This document shows, one piece after another, positions 15,772 to 23,850 of a stretch of DNA of 34,197 nt. Positions within the stretch are counted from its first letter, which is position 1; every line of letters begins with the position of its first letter. The notes under the pieces are model-generated. The model was not told the origin of the DNA. It worked only from the letters and a program-made list of their open reading frames with translations, and searched no databases. Position numbers and translations under genes: made by a program. This DNA comes from Gemmataceae bacterium (GTDB taxonomy: Bacteria > Planctomycetota > Planctomycetia > Gemmatales > Gemmataceae): NCBI GenBank assembly GCA_003136315.1, contig PLDW01000074.1, positions 15,974 through 50,170 of the forward strand. The letters run 5' to 3'.

Positions 15772-15931
15772 TTGGAATGACCTTTCCCACACGGAACCAC
15801 CGAGAGATCCTCGATTTGGGGGTGATTCATTCGCCCGGCATGATATTCGCTATAAGTCCATTCTGGCGTTGAGCGAGGACCAACCCATCTCCCGACTACA
15901 GCCTGGGTCGATTATCACGGAGTCAACGATC

Positions 15932-18205
15932 ATGCGTCATTCCGAAATCCGCAAGATCGCCTTCGTCGGCGACTACCTCCCCCGAAAGTGCGGGATCGCC
16001 ACCTTCACCCACGACATGTACGAGTCGGTGGCCAACCGTTACCCAGATGCCGAGTGCTTTGTCGTTCCGGTCAACGACCGCCCCGAGGGGTACGACTACC
16101 CTCCAGAAGTCCGCTTCGAGATCGACGAGCCAGACCTGGAGAGTTATCGCCGCGCAGCCGACTTCCTGAACTTCGCGAACACGGATGTGGTGTGCCTCCA
16201 GCACGAGTACGGCATTTTCGGAGGGGCCGCTGGCAGCCATATCCTTGGCCTCCTACGCGATTTGCGGATGCCGTTTGTCACCACCTTTCACACCGTTCTG
16301 CGCGAGCCAAATGATGATCAGCGACGGGTCATGACGGAACTTTCCTCGCTGTCGGCGCGTGTTGTCGTCATGACCGAGCGGGCCAGGACATTCCTGCGCG
16401 AAATCTATGAGATCCCCGGGGCCAAGATCGACTTGATCGCGCACGGGATTCCCGACACACCGTTCGTCGACCCGAATCAATATAAGGACCAGTTCGGGGT
16501 CGAGGGTCGGCCGGTCGCGCTGACATTTGGTCTCCTCTCCCCCAACAAGGGCATCGAGCACATGCTCCGGGCCGTGCCGGAGATCCTCAAGACCTTTCCG
16601 AACTTCGCCTACATCGTCCTGGGGGCGACCCACCCCGATCTGGTCCGCGACCAGGGCGAGCGATATCGGTTGAGCCTGGAGCGGTTGGCGCGAGATCTCG
16701 GCATCCGGAAGAATGTAATTTTCTACAACCGGTTCGTCGAACTGAAGGAGTTGACGGAGTTCATCCGGGCGGCAGACGTTTACGTAACACCCTACCTGAA
16801 TCCGGCTCAAATCACCTCGGGTACACTGGCTTACTCGTTCGGGTGCGGCAAAGCGATCGTCTCGACGCCGTACTGGCATGCTGAGGAGTTGCTGGCCGAC
16901 GGGCGGGGTGTTCTGGTGCCGTTCGCGGACCCACAAGCGCTGGCTCGGGAGGTCTGCGCGCTACTGGGCGACGATCCACGGCGTGCGGCAATGTGCAAGC
17001 AGGCCTATCGCCTCGGCCGTGAGATGATCTGGGAGCACTCCGCCAAGCAGTACATGGAGACGTTCCAGAGGGCACGTCTGGGCCGTCAGGACCAGCCGTT
17101 CAAACCCCTGGCGGTCCGCACGCTGGCTGAGCGGCAGGCCGAGTTGCCCGACTTGCGGCTTGATCACCTGGCACGGCTGACCGACTCAACGGGTATGCTT
17201 CAGCACGCCACCCACACCATTCCCAACTTCGCCGAGGGGTACTGTACCGACGACAACTCCCGTGCGCTACTTTTAACGGTCCTCCTGGAGGAGCTTGGCC
17301 AGGGAGGAGCGAAGCTCGAACGCCTCGCCACGATCTACGCTGCGTTCCTCCAGGCAGCATTTAACCCAGAAACGAAGCGGTTCCGCAACTTCCTGGGGTT
17401 CGACCGCCGTTGGTTGGAGCATGTCGGTTCGGAGGACTCACACGGGCGTGCCCTCTGGGCGCTGGGCACCTGTGTCGGTCGATCGCGGCGGGCCGACCTC
17501 CCAGCCTGGGCCGCCTTGCACTTCGAGATGGCTTTGCCGGCGGTTCTTGAGACGACCTCGCCACGAACCTGGGCGTTCGGCCTGTTGGGAATCCGGGAAT
17601 ATCTCGGCCGGTTCGGCGGCGACCGACACGCCACCCAGGCGCGCGAGACTCTGACCGCTCGGTTGATCGACATTTATGACCGAACGGCCACGCCCGAGTG
17701 GCCGTGGTTCGAGGAAATCCTCAGCTACGACACCGCTCGCCTGCCCCAGGCCCTCATCACCGCTGGCCGCACCAACGGGAGTGCCAGGGCGCTGGAGATC
17801 GGATTGCAGACTCTGAGGTGGCTGGTCAAGGTCCAGACGGCTCCCCAGCAGCACTTTCGGGCCATCGGAAGCAACGGGTTCTACCGGAAAGGGCAGGAGC
17901 AGGCGCGGTTCGACCAACAACCTATCGAGGCCTGCGCGACGGTCTCTGCCTGCCTGGATGCGTATCGCGCCACCCAGGATCAAAGCTGGTTGACAGAAGC
18001 CCAGTCGGCCTTCGAGTGGTTTCTTGGCCGCAACGACCTCGGTCGAGAACTCTACGACCCGACCACAGGGGGGTGCTGCGACGGGCTCCAGGAGAGTCGA
18101 ATCAACCAAAACCAGGGTGCCGAGTCAACGCTTGCCTTCCTCCTCTCGCTGGCGGAAATGAGTCTTCTGGAAAGTACCCTGGCGGCGTACCGCCCGGCGC
18201 GTTAG
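15932..18205 (+). CDS. GT4-type glycosyltransferase fused to alpha/alpha-barrel-like region
   Basis: Cytoplasmic 757-residue protein. The start at 15932 has GGAG 9 nt upstream; the frame stays open upstream but over repeat DNA. Residues 1-400 are a GT-B fold glycosyltransferase: N-terminal loop GDYLPRKCGIATFTHDMY, acceptor-side LQHEYGIFGGAAGSH, nucleotide-sugar side FGLLSPNKGIEHMLRA and SFGCGKAIVSTPYWHAEELL near 300. In the last motif the first Glu of the usual E-x7-E is replaced while the second is kept. Residues about 415-757 are helical with GYCTDDNSRALLLTVLLEEL and ARFDQQPIEACATVSACLDA, resembling alpha/alpha-barrel carbohydrate-active proteins. The GH130 gene follows by 56 bp. Together they suggest synthesis or turnover of a mannose-containing or related glycan; the sugar is inference. 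Confidence 0.85.
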   Translation: MRHSEIRKIAFVGDYLPRKCGIATFTHDMYESVANRYPDAECFVVPVNDRPEGYDYPPEVRFEIDEPDLESYRRAADFLNFANTDVVCLQHEYGIFGGAAGSHILGLLRDLRMPFVTTFHTVLREPNDDQRRVMTELSSLSARVVVMTERARTFLREIYEIPGAKIDLIAHGIPDTPFVDPNQYKDQFGVEGRPVALTFGLLSPNKGIEHMLRAVPEILKTFPNFAYIVLGATHPDLVRDQGERYRLSLERLARDLGIRKNVIFYNRFVELKELTEFIRAADVYVTPYLNPAQITSGTLAYSFGCGKAIVSTPYWHAEELLADGRGVLVPFADPQALAREVCALLGDDPRRAAMCKQAYRLGREMIWEHSAKQYMETFQRARLGRQDQPFKPLAVRTLAERQAELPDLRLDHLARLTDSTGMLQHATHTIPNFAEGYCTDDNSRALLLTVLLEELGQGGAKLERLATIYAAFLQAAFNPETKRFRNFLGFDRRWLEHVGSEDSHGRALWALGTCVGRSRRADLPAWAALHFEMALPAVLETTSPRTWAFGLLGIREYLGRFGGDRHATQARETLTARLIDIYDRTATPEWPWFEEILSYDTARLPQALITAGRTNGSARALEIGLQTLRWLVKVQTAPQQHFRAIGSNGFYRKGQEQARFDQQPIEACATVSACLDAYRATQDQSWLTEAQSAFEWFLGRNDLGRELYDPTTGGCCDGLQESRINQNQGAESTLAFLLSLAEMSLLESTLAAYRPAR

Positions 18206-18261
18206 CCTGCCTCATTCCAGGGATGGACTGTGATTCCCCCAAGAGGTCGGTGAAGCCCCAC

Positions 18262-19713
18262 ATGGACGTCAATCGTACTGGTATCATATTAAAGCCAACG
18301 AATACTCGTGTTATTATAAGGCCGTTTGAAGTCGCCAACGAATCCCGGATCGAGAGGATCATTGCCCGCATCGTGGCCCTTGCCGAGACCGACGTCGAGC
18401 AGGAATTGGCAATGGTGATGCGGGATTTTCGGGCGCGTCACCAGCGGACTCGTGAGTTCTTCCTGCACCGGTTCGATCAGGTCCGCAAATACCTGCTCAC
18501 CGACCAGCCGGTCAGCGAAAGCCGTCGACTGCTGATCGGTGCGTACTTTACCCAGGAGTACGCACTGGAGTCGGCCGCGCTGTTCAACCCGTCGATGGTC
18601 TGGCATCCCGACCAGTCTGGCCTGCCCGAGGGCTCCCGCCGGTTCATCCTCAGCCTGAGGGCCACCGGCGAGGGGCACATTTCATCGATCACGTTCCGTT
18701 CTGGCGTGATCGACAAGATGTGCCGGATCCGGATTGATGAGCCGACCCGGTTCGTCGCGGCTCCGGAACTGGTGCCCCATTCTTTGTACCATAAACCACT
18801 CTTTCACCGGAAGTTGACCGAACTGGGGATCAACGGCCCACTGACCGATCAGGCGATGGCGGCCCTGGGCGATCACTTCACAATCGACGAACTGGACCGC
18901 ACTCTCCGAAACGTGTTGAAGAGTCACCGGACGCGACAGCGTGAGTTTGAGCCGCTCGCTCATACGATGATCGTACTGGCGAAGGCTAACTACGAGATCC
19001 GGTTCGACCCGGAGTTGAACGTCTCGGAGCGGATCATCCTCCCGTCGTCGCCGACCGAGACCAACGGGATCGAGGACGCCCGGTTTGTCCTGTTCACGCA
19101 CGCCGATGGTCGGGTCTCCTACTACGCCACCTACACCGCCTACGATGGCCGGGTGACCCTGCCCCAGATGCTTGAGACCGAGGATTTCTCCCACTTCAAG
19201 GTGAGTACACTGAACGGACCGGAGGTGAAGAACAAGGGATTCGCCCTCTTCCCCCGGATGGTGAACGGGCAGTACGCAATGCTGTCCCGACAGGACAACG
19301 AGAATATTTACTTGATGTACTCGGACCAGCCGCACTTCTGGTACAGCAAGGAGTTGATTGCCCGGCCAACCTTCCCCTGGGAGTTCGTCCAGTTGGGCAA
19401 TTGCGGGTCTCCGATCGAGACCGAGGCGGGGTGGCTGGTGCTGACGCACGGAGTGGGGCCGATGCGGAGGTACGCGATGGGGGCGTTCCTGCTGGAACGC
19501 GACGACCCGTTGCGTCTGATTGGGCGGCTGGAGACTCCTCTGCTGGAACCGGACGCGAACGAGCGGGAAGGGTACGTGCCAAACGTTGTCTACAGTTGCG
19601 GTGGACTCGTCCACAACGGCGAGCTGATCATCCCCTACGCCATGTCGGACTACGCCAGCACCTTCGCCACCGTGCCGCTCGACGATGTGCTGAACGCAAT
19701 GAAGCGGGGATGA
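18262..19713 (+). CDS. GH130 family glycosidase/phosphorylase
   Basis: Member of glycoside hydrolase family 130, whose known members act on beta-mannosides, often by phosphorolysis. The product has 483 residues from the ATG at 18262; a GTG at 18250 is an alternative start, and the ribosome binding site (AAGAGG at 18241) does not decide between them. Supporting motifs are LFNPSMVWHPDQ, NGIEDARFVLF (about 269-279, the Asp expected to be the general acid), NKGFALFPRM, GSPIETEAGWLVLTHGVGP, GAFLLERDDPLRLIGR, EREGYVPNVVYSCGGLV and LIIPYAMSD. It has an N-terminal helical extension of about 100 residues. No signal peptide is present, so it acts in the cytoplasm. It sits 56 bp after the glycosyltransferase and is probably co-transcribed. 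Whether it cleaves the product of that enzyme is inference. Confidence 0.88.
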   Translation: MDVNRTGIILKPTNTRVIIRPFEVANESRIERIIARIVALAETDVEQELAMVMRDFRARHQRTREFFLHRFDQVRKYLLTDQPVSESRRLLIGAYFTQEYALESAALFNPSMVWHPDQSGLPEGSRRFILSLRATGEGHISSITFRSGVIDKMCRIRIDEPTRFVAAPELVPHSLYHKPLFHRKLTELGINGPLTDQAMAALGDHFTIDELDRTLRNVLKSHRTRQREFEPLAHTMIVLAKANYEIRFDPELNVSERIILPSSPTETNGIEDARFVLFTHADGRVSYYATYTAYDGRVTLPQMLETEDFSHFKVSTLNGPEVKNKGFALFPRMVNGQYAMLSRQDNENIYLMYSDQPHFWYSKELIARPTFPWEFVQLGNCGSPIETEAGWLVLTHGVGPMRRYAMGAFLLERDDPLRLIGRLETPLLEPDANEREGYVPNVVYSCGGLVHNGELIIPYAMSDYASTFATVPLDDVLNAMKRG

Positions 19714-19886
19714 GTCAATGGTCAATCGTGCGAGCGATATGGGCACCAATTGGCGCGGATTTGAGCCCCAAATGGGGCTCCGGATAATAGCGCAGGGTGG
19801 AGCCGGTTTCCAGCGCAACCCTGGGACTGGGTCGAACGGTACGAGCAACGCCCCAGGCTTGCCGAGTCCCAGCATTGACCATTGAC
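19714..19886. repeat. MITE-like element with 13-bp terminal inverted repeats
   Basis: GTCAATGGTCAAT at 19714-19726 and its exact reverse complement at 19874-19886 bound a 173-base segment that begins directly after the GH130 stop codon. Inside are a perfect GAGCCCC/GGGGCTC hairpin (19763-19780) and a CAGGGT...ACCCTG pair. It contains no open frame of note. It probably also ends transcription of the GH130 operon, which is inference. Confidence 0.75.
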
Positions 19887-20028
19887 TACCAACCATTCAC
19901 TATTGATCCTGTCCACTATCCCCTGGCAGTTTTGCCCGAAATCCCCCTGGCCACACCTGCGGCTTCGCATATTCTCCACTTGAAGCCCCGGACGCACCCG
20001 CTAAACTGCGTGGTGTCTGGTCGACGTT

Positions 20029-20100
20029 GCGGGTGTAACTCAGTGGTAGAGTACCTCGTTGCCAACGAGGTTGTCGTGGGTTCAAGTCCCATCACCCGCT
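20029..20100 (+). tRNA. tRNA-Gly (GCC)
   Basis: Cloverleaf readable by eye. The acceptor stem GCGGGTG (20029-20035) pairs with CACCCGC (20093-20099), and the D arm contains CTCAGTGGTAGAG. The anticodon stem CCTCG/CGAGG encloses the loop TTGCCAA with anticodon GCC at 20061-20063. The T arm is GTGGGTTCAAGTCCCAT. The discriminator base is T and CCA is not encoded. It lies about 150 bases upstream of trigger factor. There is no integrase nearby and no second copy of its 3' end, so I see no use as an integration site. Confidence 0.96.
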
Positions 20101-20248
20101 CTTGACTGTTTTTCACCATGCCTGAGGCCGGGAAGTCGCGGGTGTTGGGCGGGTCCAGTTGACCTGCTCCCCGATACTTCCCGGTTCATCGTTTCTATCA
20201 AGGACACGAGCCCCGACTGCGGGCTACCGAACCGACGGAGCAACACCA

Positions 20249-21760
20249 ATGTCCGACGACCTGACCCCGGACACACCCGACACCGACACCCCTGACGTGG
20301 AACATGCCAGCGACAAGGATGTCCTCGTCATTTCCCCGTCAAGCGAGGACGCCCCGGACAAACTCGTCCAGACAGTCGAGATCAAGGATGCCGGGCCGTG
20401 CAAGAAGCATATCAAGGTGACCGTGGATCGGGCGCAGATCGACGAGCGGTTCGACGAAAAGTACACCGAACTGGTCCGCAGCGATCAGCCCCAAGTTCGA
20501 GGGTTCCGGCCAGGAAAAGCCCCCCGCAAGATCATCGAGCGGCAATACCGCGATAGCGTTGCCGAGCAGATCAAGACCCAGGTTCTGATGGCGAGCCTTG
20601 AACAACTCGCCGAGGAACAGTCGATCTCCCCGCTGAGCCCCCCGGACCTCGATCCGAACGCGATCGAAATCCCGAAGGAAGGACCGTTCATTTACGAATT
20701 CGACATCGAGGTTCGGCCCGAATTCGACCTGCCCGACTACAAAGGGCTCTCGCTTCGTCGCCCGGTTCACTCGTTCACACAGGCTGAGATCAACAAGGAA
20801 CGGAAGCGGCTGCTTGAGCCGTATGGCCAACTCGTTCCCAAGGAGGGTGATCCGCCCACCGTCGAGATGGATGACTACGTCGTCGCCGATGTGGTCGTCT
20901 CCTACGGTACTCGAGAACTGAACCGGCTGAGCGAAGTGCGATTCAAGGTCGAGGACAAGCTTGCCCTGTCAGACGGGATTGCCCCGGAGTTCGGCGCGCG
21001 GATCAGTGGAGCAAAGCCGGGTGATGTGAGGACGATTGACATCGTCCTGTCGCAGGAACTTGGATTGGTGGCACTTCGCGGCCAGGTCGTTCAAGCGACG
21101 TTCACCGTCAAAGACGTAAAAACCGTACGACCTCCCGAGTTGACCCGTGAGCGGCTGGAGTATCTGTTCGGGGTGAGCACTCCAGAGGCATTCGACGAGT
21201 ACGTCCAGACCCAACTGGAGCGACGGCTAGAGTACACCCAGCGCCAAGAAGTGCGGAAGCAGGTATTGGAGAAGATCGCGACCGCCAACTGGGATCTGCC
21301 CCAGGACATGCTACGTAGGCAGGCCCGCAAGACCCTTGAGCGGCGGGTGATGGAGATGAAAAATGCCGGCATGTCGGACGAACAGATTGCTGGTCGCCGT
21401 CGGGTGCTTGAGCAAGACGTACTCCGGAGTACCGCCGCTGCCCTGAAGGAACATTTCGTGCTTCAGAAGGTTGCCGAGATGGAGAAACTCGAAATCGAGG
21501 ATGCCGATCTCGACATCGAGATCGCTCGGATCGCTCACCAGTCCAAGGAGAGCCCTCGCAAGATCCGTGCTCGGTACGACAAAGAAGATCTGATGGAAGC
21601 GCTTGCGACCGATCTGCTGGAGCGAAAAGCTCTTGACGTAATTCTTTCGACCGCCACCTTCGACGACTACCCGCTGACCCCAGAGCAACAGGGTGGGGAG
21701 GTCGCGACTGTGTCCGCCGAGGCCGCTCCTGGTTCCGATGCCGACCCGGCGGGCTCTTGA
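20249..21760 (+). CDS. tig: Trigger factor (ribosome-associated chaperone/PPIase)
   Basis: Binds the ribosome at the exit tunnel and assists folding of nascent proteins. The start at 20249 has GGAG 9 nt upstream. The 503-residue product has the ribosome-binding signature GFRPGKAP at 85-92 and an N-domain ending with RKIIERQY. A PPIase-like middle domain follows (MDDYVVADVVVSY, KLALSDGIAPEFGARISGAK) and then a long helical C-terminal domain (EYTQRQEVRKQVLEKIATAN). It is longer than the 432 residues of the E. coli protein. An acidic, Asp/Pro-rich extension of about 40 residues precedes the N-domain and a low-complexity tail follows the C-domain. It is followed by two clpP genes, the tig-clpP order seen in many bacteria, although clpX is missing here. 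Confidence 0.93.
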   Translation: MSDDLTPDTPDTDTPDVEHASDKDVLVISPSSEDAPDKLVQTVEIKDAGPCKKHIKVTVDRAQIDERFDEKYTELVRSDQPQVRGFRPGKAPRKIIERQYRDSVAEQIKTQVLMASLEQLAEEQSISPLSPPDLDPNAIEIPKEGPFIYEFDIEVRPEFDLPDYKGLSLRRPVHSFTQAEINKERKRLLEPYGQLVPKEGDPPTVEMDDYVVADVVVSYGTRELNRLSEVRFKVEDKLALSDGIAPEFGARISGAKPGDVRTIDIVLSQELGLVALRGQVVQATFTVKDVKTVRPPELTRERLEYLFGVSTPEAFDEYVQTQLERRLEYTQRQEVRKQVLEKIATANWDLPQDMLRRQARKTLERRVMEMKNAGMSDEQIAGRRRVLEQDVLRSTAAALKEHFVLQKVAEMEKLEIEDADLDIEIARIAHQSKESPRKIRARYDKEDLMEALATDLLERKALDVILSTATFDDYPLTPEQQGGEVATVSAEAAPGSDADPAGS

Positions 21761-21820
21761 CGGTCTGCATACAGTAGGAAAGACGATCTGACGGCGAGCG
21801 GGGGCGGGCGGGGTCGCGAA

Positions 21821-21839
21821 GGGCACCCGACGGGTGCCC
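21821..21839 (+). terminator. Perfect GC hairpin between tig and clpP1
   Basis: GGGCACCC and GGGTGCCC form an 8-bp perfect stem with a GAC loop. No T-run follows, so it is either a factor-dependent stop, an attenuator, or an mRNA stabiliser between trigger factor and clpP1. Confidence 0.5.
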
Positions 21840-21925
21840 CTCCCAACCTCACCCACCCCCCTAATTCATTTCGGTCCGCGGCCGGGCCGCTTCCCGGCCA
21901 CCCCGTTCCCAGAAAGGGCACGCCG

Positions 21926-22585
21926 ATGTTCCCCACAATCGACCCGACCGCCGGCCCCATCCAGCCGGTCTTCCAGCGATATCGTGAGTACGCCCGGCAA
22001 CGGACCATGACCCTCGGGGATCTCCTCCTCGAGAACCGGATCGTCTTCGTCGGCAGTAGCCCGGAGACCGGGGGCAGCCCGGTGATCTCCGACTACCTGT
22101 CCAATATCACGATCCAAAAATTGCTCTATCTCCAGTACGAGAACAAGAGCGCTGATATCCACATGTACATCAACAGTCCGGGCGGGTCGGTCTCGGCGAC
22201 CCTGGCAATGTACGATACCATGCAGTTCCTGGAGTGCCCGATCCTGACCTACTGCATGGGGATCGCTGCCAGCGGCGCAGCGATCCTGTTGGCCGCTGGC
22301 ACCAAGGGAAAGCGGTATGCCCTCCCCAATTCCAAGGTCATGATCCACCAACCCTACGGACAGGTCGGCGGACAGGTGTCGGACATCGAGATCCAGGCCG
22401 CCGAAATCCTCAAGGAGCGGGAGCGGCTCAACGAGATTCTGGCCGCTCACACCGGCCAGCCACTTGGAGTCATCGCTCGCGAGACCGACCGGGACAAGTA
22501 CTACACCGCCCAGGAGGCGAAAGCGTTCGGGCTCGTCGACGAGGTGCTCCAAAAGCCAGCCGACGCAAAGAAGGCACTGACATGA
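21926..22585 (+). CDS. clpP1: ATP-dependent Clp protease proteolytic subunit, paralogue 1
   Basis: Serine peptidase subunit that assembles into heptameric rings and degrades substrates fed by Clp ATPases. The product has 219 residues, with catalytic Ser116 in GIAASGAA, His141 in MIHQPYGQ and Asp190 in TDRDKYY. The hallmark [11 protein letters not shown] and TKGKRYALPNSKVMIHQP are intact. Around the Ser it reads AASGAA where canonical ClpP has AASMGA, and a small insert (SSPETGG, about 44-50) lies in the N-terminal axial region. These mark it as the divergent copy of the pair. The ATG at 21926 has a modest AAAGG site. The second clpP begins 281 bp downstream. Regulated proteolysis probably uses mixed rings of both copies, which is inference. 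Confidence 0.94.
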   Translation: MFPTIDPTAGPIQPVFQRYREYARQRTMTLGDLLLENRIVFVGSSPETGGSPVISDYLSNITIQKLLYLQYENKSADIHMYINSPGGSVSATLAMYDTMQFLECPILTYCMGIAASGAAILLAAGTKGKRYALPNSKVMIHQPYGQVGGQVSDIEIQAAEILKERERLNEILAAHTGQPLGVIARETDRDKYYTAQEAKAFGLVDEVLQKPADAKKALT

Positions 22586-22866
22586 TCGACTCCTAAACGG
22601 CAGGGACGCCGGTTTGCCTTGTGGTACCAGGGATCAAACCGGTGCGACGAGTCCAAAAGTGGGATCCTGCCAACGCAAGGGCGACGAACCGCCTGAAACC
22701 CCGATCCGGTGGGTCCAGTTCGCCGAGAAAGATCGTTATCCCCGACACGAGTCGGAAGTCCGGCTCGCGCTGACCGAATCCCCGATTGCATCCTGACCCT
22801 CGCTCATCGACTGCGGACCCGCTACCCGATCCTATGGTGTGCGGCGGTCCGCCTGGAGGAACGACC

Positions 22867-23505
22867 ATGCCGCTGATCCCGATGGTGGTAGAGAGCCGGG
22901 GCCGCGAGGAGCGGGCCTATGACATCTACAGCCGATTGCTCAAGGACCGGATCATCTTCCTCCAGGGAGTGGTCCAGGACGAGATGGCGAACCTGATTGT
23001 CGCCCAACTGCTGTTCCTGCAGTTCGAGGAACCGAAGAAAGACATCCACCTGTATATCAACAGCCCGGGTGGCAGCGTTACTGCTGGGATGGCGATTTAC
23101 GACACCATGCAGTTCCTCACCTGCGACGTGGCGACTTACTGCATGGGGCAGGCAGCGAGCATGGGTGCGATGCTCCTGACGGCTGGAACAAAGGGAAAGC
23201 GGTTCGCCCTCCCAAACGCACGGGTGATGATCCACCAACCGCTCGCAGGGACCGAGGGAACGACCACCGAAATCCTGATCCACGCCAAGGAGTTTCTGCG
23301 GACCAAGAAGACGCTCAACGACCTGCTGGCAAAACACAGCGGCCAATCGTTGAAAGTGATCGAGGAGGGTACCGACCGGGACAACTTTATGTCCGCGTTC
23401 GAGGCCCAGAAATTCGGGCTGATCGACAAGGTGCTGGAGAGAATACCCGCGGACCAACTGGGCAAGCAGAGTAGCGGGGCATCGGGGTATTCAGGCAACG
23501 ATTGA
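22867..23505 (+). CDS. clpP2: ATP-dependent Clp protease proteolytic subunit, paralogue 2
   Basis: Canonical ClpP of 212 residues from the ATG at 22867, which has a strong GGAGGA site 6 nt upstream. The triad is Ser98 in MGQAASMGA, His123 in VMIHQPLAG and Asp172 in [20 protein letters not shown] is intact. The N-terminus MPLIPMVVE resembles mature ClpP of other bacteria (PMVVE), so propeptide removal would be short. Downstream there is no clpX gene: the next 345 bases are non-coding repeat DNA and then an M28 peptidase. The pair with clpP1 is a common arrangement in planctomycetes, actinobacteria and cyanobacteria. Confidence 0.95.
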   Translation: MPLIPMVVESRGREERAYDIYSRLLKDRIIFLQGVVQDEMANLIVAQLLFLQFEEPKKDIHLYINSPGGSVTAGMAIYDTMQFLTCDVATYCMGQAASMGAMLLTAGTKGKRFALPNARVMIHQPLAGTEGTTTEILIHAKEFLRTKKTLNDLLAKHSGQSLKVIEEGTDRDNFMSAFEAQKFGLIDKVLERIPADQLGKQSSGASGYSGND

Positions 23506-23850
23506 GGCTGACCCGGCTGCCCCTCTGACACAAGAGCCTGGAAAGGTTGTCGCGTTCGCTTTCGAAGTAGGTGAAAGTAGGCGACTCGCTCCGCGAGTCG
23601 CCGTTTCTGGAAAACTGATGCAAATCAAGTCGCTTCAACGATCTCCAAGTGCGTCTGGAATCCAGAAACGGTCACTCGCGGAGCGAGTGACCTACTTTAC
23701 GCCTGAAATGCGACAACCTCAGCGGGTTCCTGGATGAGACGTACCAGGTTCCCCGCAAAATTCCGGACCAACCGGGTCGGTTTCTTGGTGCGCACTGCCC
23801 CACTGCATAACACCTAATGGAAACCTGAACTCTGACCCCCTGGAACCCCG
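23506..23850. other. Intergenic region between clpP2 and M28 peptidase gene
   Basis: 345 bases almost half filled by the 176-base repeat element at 23544-23719. The remaining 130 bases before the peptidase start hold no clear palindrome and presumably its promoter. No gene supported. Confidence 0.6.
23544..23719. repeat. Composite REP/MITE-like element with nested palindromes
   Basis: The outer pair AGGTTGTCGC (23544-23553) and GCGACAACCT (23710-23719) is a perfect inverted repeat. The inner arms at 23574-23611 and 23661-23698 are inverted copies of each other (AAAGTAGG...CCGTTTCTGGA). Each contains its own palindrome, GGCGACTCGC/GCGAGTCGCC on the left and GGTCACTCGC/GCGAGTGACC on the right. 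No open frame. It may serve as the 3' end structure for the clpP transcript. Confidence 0.85.

Larger units (their letters stand above)
14887..15931. other. Divergent non-coding region with several inverted repeats
   Basis: More than 1 kb between the DUF1501 gene (minus) and the glycosyltransferase gene (plus), with no convincing gene. It should contain both divergent promoters. Structures seen: the GGGAACGCGGAAC inverted pair at 15214-15296, a small GC hairpin CCCTC/GAGGG at 15373-15388 followed by TTTGGGTT, a bulged hairpin at 15466-15488, a GTCTAG-tt-GTCTAG direct repeat near 15590, and a REP-like arm at 15726-15771. Open frames here are short and without ribosome binding sites. Confidence 0.65.

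Noticed and set aside
17438-18109. Minus-strand frame of 223 codons inside the glycosyltransferase gene
   Set aside because: Antisense to a well-supported gene; no recognisable domain.
18682-19896. Minus-strand frame of 404 codons over the GH130 gene
   Set aside because: Shadow frame with His/Arg/Gly/Pro-heavy composition; GH130 motifs on the other strand are clear.
20029-20160. tRNA-Gly as an integration site for a mobile island
   Set aside because: No integrase gene, no second copy of the tRNA 3' end and ordinary housekeeping genes on both sides.
22614-22796. 60-codon frame between the clpP genes
   Set aside because: No ribosome binding site and no recognisable features; the segment is better read as intergenic.
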